A DNA stretch of 10,337 bases from Candidatus Omnitrophota bacterium (GTDB lineage: Bacteria > Omnitrophota > Gorgyraeia > Kaelpiales > Kaelpiaceae). The translations under genes were made by a program, and so were the position numbers. The stretch spans positions 1 to 10,337 of the forward strand of contig JAQUNS010000012.1 of the NCBI GenBank assembly GCA_028717465.1, in the 5' to 3' direction. The notes beneath the pieces were generated by a model. That model was not told the origin of the DNA and did no database searches. It saw only the letters and a list, made by a program, of their open reading frames with translations. Shown piece after piece: positions 5,882-10,337 of the stretch; position 1 is the stretch's first letter, and the number at the start of each line of letters is the position of its first letter.

Positions 5882-6545
5882 TTTTACCTCCCGCTAATTT
5901 TCCGCTATTTTTATTCTTCATGTTCTCTGCCATATAAGCATCGCAATATAGAGAGAGAAACTCTATAGTAAAATCTATGTTTTTGACAAAAATTCCTTCA
6001 GGCACACCGATAGTAGCCGGGGCAAAATTGACGATTCCGATCAAGCCCGATGCGACAACAATATCAGCAACGCTCTGGGCAGCTTCTTGAGGCACGGCAA
6101 TGATAGCTATATCGGCAGCGGTGCTTTCAATAACCTCTGCGGCTCTCTGAACGGGAAAAACTTCGATGTTGTTTATAACCTTTCCTATTTTATGCTCTGA
6201 ACTGTCAAAAGCCGCAACTATTTTCAGCCTGTCTTTATAAAAAGCCGGATACTTCAATACGGCCGTGCCAAGATTTCCGACTCCAAACAAAACCGCGCGG
6301 ACAACTCTGTCTTTAAGAACAAAATTCTCCAACCTGTCTTTTAGCTCTATCGTGCTATAACCTATTCCGGGCGTACCGATTTTACCAAAATTAGATATAT
6401 CCTTTCTAACCTGCACATCGCTTGAATCTGTGAGCTCAGCCAGCTGACGGGATGAAATATTGGAGTGTTTCTTTCTCGCTAAATCCTCTAAAGCTCTTAT
6501 ATAAAGGAATACACGCGCTATGGTATTGTGAGGTAATTTTTCCAT
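5856..6545 (-). CDS. rex: Redox-sensing transcriptional repressor Rex
   Basis: Rex binds DNA when NADH/NAD+ is low and releases it when NADH rises, de-repressing fermentative and hydrogenase genes. The 229-aa protein has a winged-helix domain, with SSRQLAELTDSSDVQVRKDI (31-50) then SNFGKIGTPGIGY. A Rossmann domain follows with GVGNLG (88-93) and Asp114 at the end of the second strand. A C-terminal swapped-helix segment (about 190-208) contains DFTIEFLSLYCDAYM. The family is usually about 210 residues. Here a Lys/Asn/Gly-rich tail of about 20 residues runs through the ribosome-binding site and first codons of the next gene. It is first in the operon, directly behind a strong promoter with a possible Rex site, so autoregulation together with hydCBA is likely. 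The family call is secure. Confidence 0.96.
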   Translation of the reverse strand: MEKLPHNTIARVFLYIRALEDLARKKHSNISSRQLAELTDSSDVQVRKDISNFGKIGTPGIGYSTIELKDRLENFVLKDRVVRAVLFGVGNLGTAVLKYPAFYKDRLKIVAAFDSSEHKIGKVINNIEVFPVQRAAEVIESTAADIAIIAVPQEAAQSVADIVVASGLIGIVNFAPATIGVPEGIFVKNIDFTIEFLSLYCDAYMAENMKNKNSGKLAGGKNGKNSNGR

Positions 6546-6551
6546 TTCTAC

Positions 6552-6571
6552 TTCGTGAAATTTAGAACGAA
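6552..6571. promoter_or_regulatory. Candidate Rex operator at the transcription start
   Basis: An inverted repeat TTCGT-N10-ACGAA spans 20 bp and contains GTGAAATTT, close to the TTGTGAAAT...TCACAA pattern of known Rex sites, though with C/G inserted in the arms. It starts at about the predicted +1 and ends six bases before the rex ATG, where bound Rex would block initiation. The match is partial: only five bases per arm are symmetrical. Confidence 0.45.
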
Positions 6572-6578
6572 TTATAGA

Positions 6579-6606
6579 ATTATACGCCTCTTCTGATGCA
6601 TGTCAA
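6579..6606 (-). promoter_or_regulatory. Strong sigma-70-type promoter of the rex-hyd operon
   Basis: On the minus strand a perfect TTGACA (6601-6606) and a perfect TATAAT (6579-6584) are separated by 16 bp. Transcription would start near 6572, giving a leader of about 26 nt before rex. A second TATAAT (6571-6576) is too far from the -35 to pair with it. No other candidate of this quality was noticed in the intergenic gaps. Confidence 0.85.
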
Positions 6607-6660
6607 GATAAAATGGCCGCCATATCAAGCCAAAGTTAAAATGTCCCAACATAAAATGGC
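6601..6660. repeat. AAAATG(G/T)C repeat cluster, possible relic IS21-type end
   Basis: On the plus strand ATAAAATGGC occurs at 6608-6617 and again at 6651-6660, with a related TTAAAATGTC between them (6636-6645). ATGGC-C-GCCAT at 6613-6623 is palindromic. The block starts TGTCA at 6601. Several short repeats next to a TG terminus are a feature of IS21-family ends, but no transposase gene or opposite end is present, so the mobile-element origin is only an inference. The -35 hexamer of the rex promoter lies at the edge of the block. Confidence 0.4.
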
Positions 6661-6685
6661 AAACAAATACAGAGACAACGATAGT

Positions 6686-7618
6686 TTATATGCCGGCACC
6701 ATAAAACATATTACGGCATGACTCATAAAGAGCTTCTTGAGTAGAGAAACGGTGTTGAAAACCGTATGATAGAAGGCGCTCCGTAGAATAAGACCTGTCT
6801 TTTATAAGGAGCTTGAACTTATCCCCTATTAAAGGAAGCTTAATGAAAAACGGCGTCAGAGATCTTGGAAACCGCAAAGGCCTTTTGGCTCCGATAGCAT
6901 CTGCCATAATATCCGCCACATCTTTCAGTTTCAAAACCTCTTTATCTGCAACAAAAACTGGTTTCTCTAAAAAACTATTTTTGCTAGAAGCCAGAATCAT
7001 GGCATCGACGACATTTTCTACATAGACAAGATGGAAGAGGTTCTCCCCTCCGTTCAATAACGGATACAGTTTATGCTTAACAAGAAAAAGCAGTGTTCTC
7101 AGGAGATGGGGCTCATCTTCTCCGTAAACCATGCAGGGCCTAAGCACAGCCGTACTCAAGCCTTCTCTTTTATATTTTAAAGCAACCTTCTCAGATTCTA
7201 TTTTAGATTCACCGTAAATATTGCCGGCCCTATAGGGCAGATCTTCTACTAAATTAGCTTCGCTATTCCCGGCAACAACTGCAATGGAACTTAAATGCAC
7301 AAATCTTCTTACATTTAAATCTAAAGCCAGCCTGCAGATATTTTCGGTTCCTAGCACGTTTACTTTATAAAGATTAAGCCTGTCTTTATTGGAAACATAA
7401 CCTGCGCAATGATAAATAACATCAAAATTGCAGGTTAATATTTTTTTTAAACCCTTAGAATCGGATATATCGCAAGATAAAGGCACTATATTGCCGGGCA
7501 GAACGGCCTGCGCTTTCTTTCTGCTTCTAATCAGGCAGAAAACTTCATGGTCAAGAACTAACCTTTTAGCTAAATGAGAACCGATAAAACCGGTTGCGCC
7601 TGTTATCAGTACCTTCAC
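6686..7618 (-). CDS. NAD-dependent epimerase/dehydratase, extended SDR family
   Basis: A 310-aa extended short-chain dehydrogenase/reductase. The nucleotide-binding motif GATGFIG (7-13) opens a Rossmann fold. The NAG-like strand reads YHCAGYVS (69-76), and the catalytic residues are Ser110/111 in HLSS, with Tyr135 and Lys139 in YGESK. RPCMVYGED (160-168) is the family's substrate-domain signature. Such enzymes act on nucleotide sugars, sterol-like or flavonoid-like substrates; the sequence here does not identify the substrate. Closest in style are the NDP-sugar and 'NAD-dependent epimerase' groups. The start is GTG (7616-7618), sharing its first base with the TAG of pncB, so its translation is probably coupled to pncB. 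It precedes the rex promoter region, with no convincing terminator between. Confidence 0.88.
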   Translation of the reverse strand: MKVLITGATGFIGSHLAKRLVLDHEVFCLIRSRKKAQAVLPGNIVPLSCDISDSKGLKKILTCNFDVIYHCAGYVSNKDRLNLYKVNVLGTENICRLALDLNVRRFVHLSSIAVVAGNSEANLVEDLPYRAGNIYGESKIESEKVALKYKREGLSTAVLRPCMVYGEDEPHLLRTLLFLVKHKLYPLLNGGENLFHLVYVENVVDAMILASSKNSFLEKPVFVADKEVLKLKDVADIMADAIGAKRPLRFPRSLTPFFIKLPLIGDKFKLLIKDRSYSTERLLSYGFQHRFSTQEALYESCRNMFYGAGI

Positions 7619-9168
7619 TATTTATAGCTGTTAATTTTATTCTTTGTCAGTTTTTGTTTTAATTCCCAAAGGCCCTGAGACAGTGAGATATGGTAAATAT
7701 GGGGGTTGATTAAACGCCTTATGCCGGCATCGAGCCTGTCTAAATCTTTGTCACGCATCTGGCGTATATTTTCTATGCTAGGGAAACTGTAGACTGTTTT
7801 TCCTTTTTTAATGATATCGACCAGGAGAGCTTCAATCTCTGAGATATGAACCCTGCCTAATCTGCGGATTTTAGAAGGCTCTATCGGATGATACAATAAA
7901 ATCTCTTTTTGCCTAGATATATCCTCGCCGTCAAGGGCAATCAGGTCGGCTGTGGCTTTTTTCCGTTTGTCATAGATCCTGAATATTTTTTTAAAACCCG
8001 GGTTTATTGTTTTAGCAGCTACTTCGGATATCTTAATGGCAGGAAGCCAAGAATTATTCTGTTTAACCGCGGTCAGCTTGTAAACCCCGTCCAAAGAAGA
8101 GTCTCCGGCTGAAGTAGCAAGCCTGGTGCCTACTCCATAGACCAGCCTTTTAATTAAATTGCCGGGATTTACGCCGTAACGGGAGGATTCTTTTCTGATC
8201 TGGCTTAAGATCTGCCAGATTACCAGCTCATCAAGCTCGTTTGATAAAACAATGAGAGTTTCTTTAAATCCGGCTCTGTCCAGCATCCTGACAGCCTGGA
8301 TACTTAGGTAAGCCAGGTCTCCGGAGTCAAGCCTTATGCCGACAGGCTTATGGCCTTTTTTCTTTAACTGCTTGAATACTTTTATGGCATTAGGGATTCC
8401 GCTTTTTAACGTATCTATAGTGTCGACAAGCAACAGGCAGTCATCCGGATAAAGATCGGCATATGACTGGAAGGCTTTTAATTCACCATATCCTTGAGCC
8501 ATATAGGCCTGGACCATGCTATGAGCATGGGTACCCTTGGGCAGATATCCGAGCGAATAAGACAACCCTGAGTTAGAGCTAAATTCGGCGCCGCCGATCA
8601 GGGCCGCGCGGCTGGCTTCGTTGGCGCCTTTGCCTTGAGCGCGGCGCATACCAAAATCTATAACAACACCATTTTCAGAAGCGTCTTTTATACGGGCTGC
8701 TTTAGTAGCAACAAGAGTCTGAAAATTCAGATGGTTAAGCAGCGACGACTCCAAAATCTGCGCCATGGCAAAGGGGCCCTCTACAACAACAAGAGGAACG
8801 TTGGGATGAACAACCCTTCCTTCCGGAATAGCCCGCATTGACAAGCCTTTAAAATTGCCGTTTTCTCTAAGCCAGCTCAAAAACCTTTTTTTAAAAATAG
8901 GCTTGTTATTGCTGCCCTTATGTTTTTTTAAATGATCTATGTCTTTATCGGTAAATGATGCCCCCTGCATCCATTCTATTAACGACTGTAATCCGCAATT
9001 AACGCAATAACCTGCTTTATGCTCACCGTAATCAGGATAGGTCCGGAAGAAATATTCAAATTGAACTTCTTTGCTGTGCATGCCAGCTTCATGATAAAGC
9101 TGGGCCATAGTAAGCTGATAAAAATCTGTAAAGAGTATGCCCTCTGTTGAATTTATAAGTCCAGCCAT
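7618..9168 (-). CDS. pncB: Nicotinate phosphoribosyltransferase
   Basis: The enzyme condenses nicotinate with PRPP, using ATP, to give nicotinate mononucleotide, the entry step of the Preiss-Handler route to NAD. At 516 aa it fits the longer bacterial form. Landmarks are [19 protein letters not shown] (12-30), [19 protein letters not shown] (175-193), the active-site [11 protein letters not shown] (212-222) with His216 as the likely phosphorylated His, VDTIDT (248-253), [13 protein letters not shown] (277-289) that binds the phosphoribosyl group, and [11 protein letters not shown] (343-353). The ATG start has only a weak AGCAGG-like element upstream but matches the family N-terminus. It follows the helicase gene by 60 bp and overlaps the SDR gene by one base. 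NAD supply fits the NADH-linked hydrogenase and Rex sensor nearby, although co-regulation is not shown. Confidence 0.95.
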   Translation of the reverse strand: MAGLINSTEGILFTDFYQLTMAQLYHEAGMHSKEVQFEYFFRTYPDYGEHKAGYCVNCGLQSLIEWMQGASFTDKDIDHLKKHKGSNNKPIFKKRFLSWLRENGNFKGLSMRAIPEGRVVHPNVPLVVVEGPFAMAQILESSLLNHLNFQTLVATKAARIKDASENGVVIDFGMRRAQGKGANEASRAALIGGAEFSSNSGLSYSLGYLPKGTHAHSMVQAYMAQGYGELKAFQSYADLYPDDCLLLVDTIDTLKSGIPNAIKVFKQLKKKGHKPVGIRLDSGDLAYLSIQAVRMLDRAGFKETLIVLSNELDELVIWQILSQIRKESSRYGVNPGNLIKRLVYGVGTRLATSAGDSSLDGVYKLTAVKQNNSWLPAIKISEVAAKTINPGFKKIFRIYDKRKKATADLIALDGEDISRQKEILLYHPIEPSKIRRLGRVHISEIEALLVDIIKKGKTVYSFPSIENIRQMRDKDLDRLDAGIRRLINPHIYHISLSQGLWELKQKLTKNKINSYK

Positions 9169-9228
9169 GGATAATTTGAACCTGCTGTTTAAATTCTATC
9201 TAAGAGATAAAAAACAAATATATATGGC

Positions 9229-10337
9229 CTATCGTCTCTGCTTTTTCTCTTTAGCTTTTTCAATAAATAGGCCTATTTTTTTCTTATCTTTCCTAAAAGA
9301 GCCCAGAACCTTTTCGGCATCATTAAAAGTAAGGCTGACAAAAGAAAATCTGTCCAAAACCTGAATATCCTGTATTTTATAATCAGGGATACCGCATCTA
9401 TCCTGTATTGTTTTAGCAAGCTTTTTAGCGTTCAAACCGTCTTGTTTGCCCTGGCCCACGAAAAGACGAGTCTTGCCTTTTTTATCAACGATAGCATCTT
9501 CTATTTCAACATATCTTTTTTCGTCTAATTCGCTTTTGAAAGAGTATTGCAACAGCGCCGCTAATATATCCTGGGGATTGCTATTTTCAAGCAGTTCTTT
9601 GGACATATTGAGATATTCGCTTTTAAGCCCCGAATGTATAATGCTTTCCAGGTTGGTCTTAATTTTATTCTTTTTGGTTTTTATAATATCCTTAACCTGA
9701 GGCAACCTCTCTTTGCGGATATTGGTTTGGGCTACTCTTTTAATGAAATTTAACTTTCTATATTCTTCAGGGCTGATAAATGTTATGGCATTGCCTTCTT
9801 TGCCGGCACGGCCGGTACGGCCGATCCTGTGAACATACGATTCCGGGTCCTGGGGAATAGAGTAGTTAATAACATGGGTAAGGTCATGAACGTCTATGCC
9901 TCTGGCGGCAACATCGGTTGCGACTAATATGTTTACCAGGCGCCTTTTGAACTTAGTGAGTATCTTTTCGCGCAGACTCTGAGACATATCCCCGTGTAAA
10001 GCATCGGCATCATAGCCGCGCTCAATCAATTTTCCGGCAACCATATCAACATCAACTTTAGTCCTGCAGAACACAAGGCCGTAAAAATCGTCCTCCACGT
10101 CTATAATCCTGCATAATGCTTCCAGCTTATCTGAGTTCGAGACCTCAAAATAAATCTGCTCTGTCTCCCTGACAGTCAACTCGCCTTCCACAGTCTTAAG
10201 CAGTTCATATTTAGACATGTACTTTTTGGCAATCTGCATTATTTCATTAGGCATAGTCGCCGAAAACAACAAAACTCTTTTATTAGGATTCGTTTTTTCA
10301 ATAATCTCTTTGACATCGTCTATAAAACCCATATTCA
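9229..10337 (-). CDS. DEAD-box RNA helicase, C-terminal part (start outside window)
   Basis: The reading frame is open to the right edge, so this is the C-terminal 369 or so codons of an ATP-dependent RNA helicase. Numbering from the first Met in the window, motif III SAT is at 24-26, motif IV VFCRTK at 87-92, motif V VATDVAARGIDV at 137-148 and motif VI YVHRIGRTGRAG at 166-177. After a linker, residues about 288-361 (KTRLFVGQGKQDGLNA onward, with a RFSFV strand) look like a DbpA-type RNA-binding domain. The tail is very basic. This architecture is that of DeaD/CsdA or CshA-like helicases used in ribosome assembly and cold adaptation. Motifs Q, I and II lie outside the window; the GFIDDV just inside is the segment that usually follows DEAD. 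The Met at 10332 is internal, preceded by an in-frame Asn codon. Confidence 0.94.
   Translation of the reverse strand, partial: NMGFIDDVKEIIEKTNPNKRVLLFSATMPNEIMQIAKKYMSKYELLKTVEGELTVRETEQIYFEVSNSDKLEALCRIIDVEDDFYGLVFCRTKVDVDMVAGKLIERGYDADALHGDMSQSLREKILTKFKRRLVNILVATDVAARGIDVHDLTHVINYSIPQDPESYVHRIGRTGRAGKEGNAITFISPEEYRKLNFIKRVAQTNIRKERLPQVKDIIKTKKNKIKTNLESIIHSGLKSEYLNMSKELLENSNPQDILAALLQYSFKSELDEKRYVEIEDAIVDKKGKTRLFVGQGKQDGLNAKKLAKTIQDRCGIPDYKIQDIQVLDRFSFVSLTFNDAEKVLGSFRKDKKKIGLFIEKAKEKKQRR

Noticed and set aside
6613..6623. ATGGC-C-GCCAT palindrome as a terminator for the SDR gene
   Set aside because: The loop is too tight, the stem is four to five base pairs, and no real T-run follows; read-through into rex stays possible.
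9169..9228. Promoter for pncB in the 60-bp gap after the helicase gene
   Set aside because: AT-rich sequence with TAGAAT but no -35 at proper distance; no supported promoter or terminator.

Overview
This window comes from an anaerobic, hydrogen-metabolising bacterium. The evidence is an [FeFe]-hydrogenase operon with NAD(H)-binding subunits, a redox-sensing Rex repressor, a near-consensus bacterial promoter and glycine-cleavage genes. The DNA leans slightly AT-rich. The phylum cannot be fixed by reading; an uncultured, environmentally derived lineage (for example Omnitrophota-like) is only a guess. Every gene I can support lies on the minus strand, so transcription runs from high to low coordinates.

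Right part (about 10337 to 6686): the C-terminal portion of a DEAD-box RNA helicase with a DbpA-type RNA-binding tail (truncated by the window edge), then nicotinate phosphoribosyltransferase (pncB), then an extended short-chain dehydrogenase/NAD-dependent epimerase whose GTG start shares one base with the pncB stop.

Centre (6685 to 1546): a 140-bp gap carries a -35/-10 pair (TTGACA, 16 bp, TATAAT). A Rex-operator-like inverted repeat starts at the predicted start of transcription. Short AAAATG(G/T)C repeats just upstream may be a relic insertion-sequence end. The promoter drives rex, a stand-alone receiver, a NuoE-like subunit (hydC), a short NuoF-like subunit (hydB), the [FeFe]-hydrogenase catalytic subunit (hydA) and a small carboxymuconolactone-decarboxylase/AhpD-like CxxC protein. 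The genes overlap or are spaced by no more than about 26 nt, so they look like one operon. A natural reading is that Rex senses NADH/NAD+ and represses an NAD(H)-linked hydrogenase that disposes of or gains reductant through H2; pncB next door supplies NAD.

The hydrogenase is not textbook. HydC lacks two of the four expected [2Fe-2S] cysteines. HydB is reduced to the FMN/NADH core plus one [4Fe-4S] site, without the flanking ferredoxin-like domains of Thermotoga-type bifurcating HydB. HydA has TSCS where TSCC is canonical at the H-cluster. Together these make a simpler, perhaps non-bifurcating NADH-linked enzyme plausible.

Left part (1545 to 1): a 187-bp intergenic region with a degenerate heptanucleotide repeat array interrupted by a GC-rich hairpin, then gcvT (aminomethyltransferase), a 152-bp gap, and the first 39 codons of gcvH, which runs off the left edge. 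No glycine riboswitch was recognised upstream of either gcv gene. Hydrogenase maturation genes (hydE, hydF, hydG) are not in the window.
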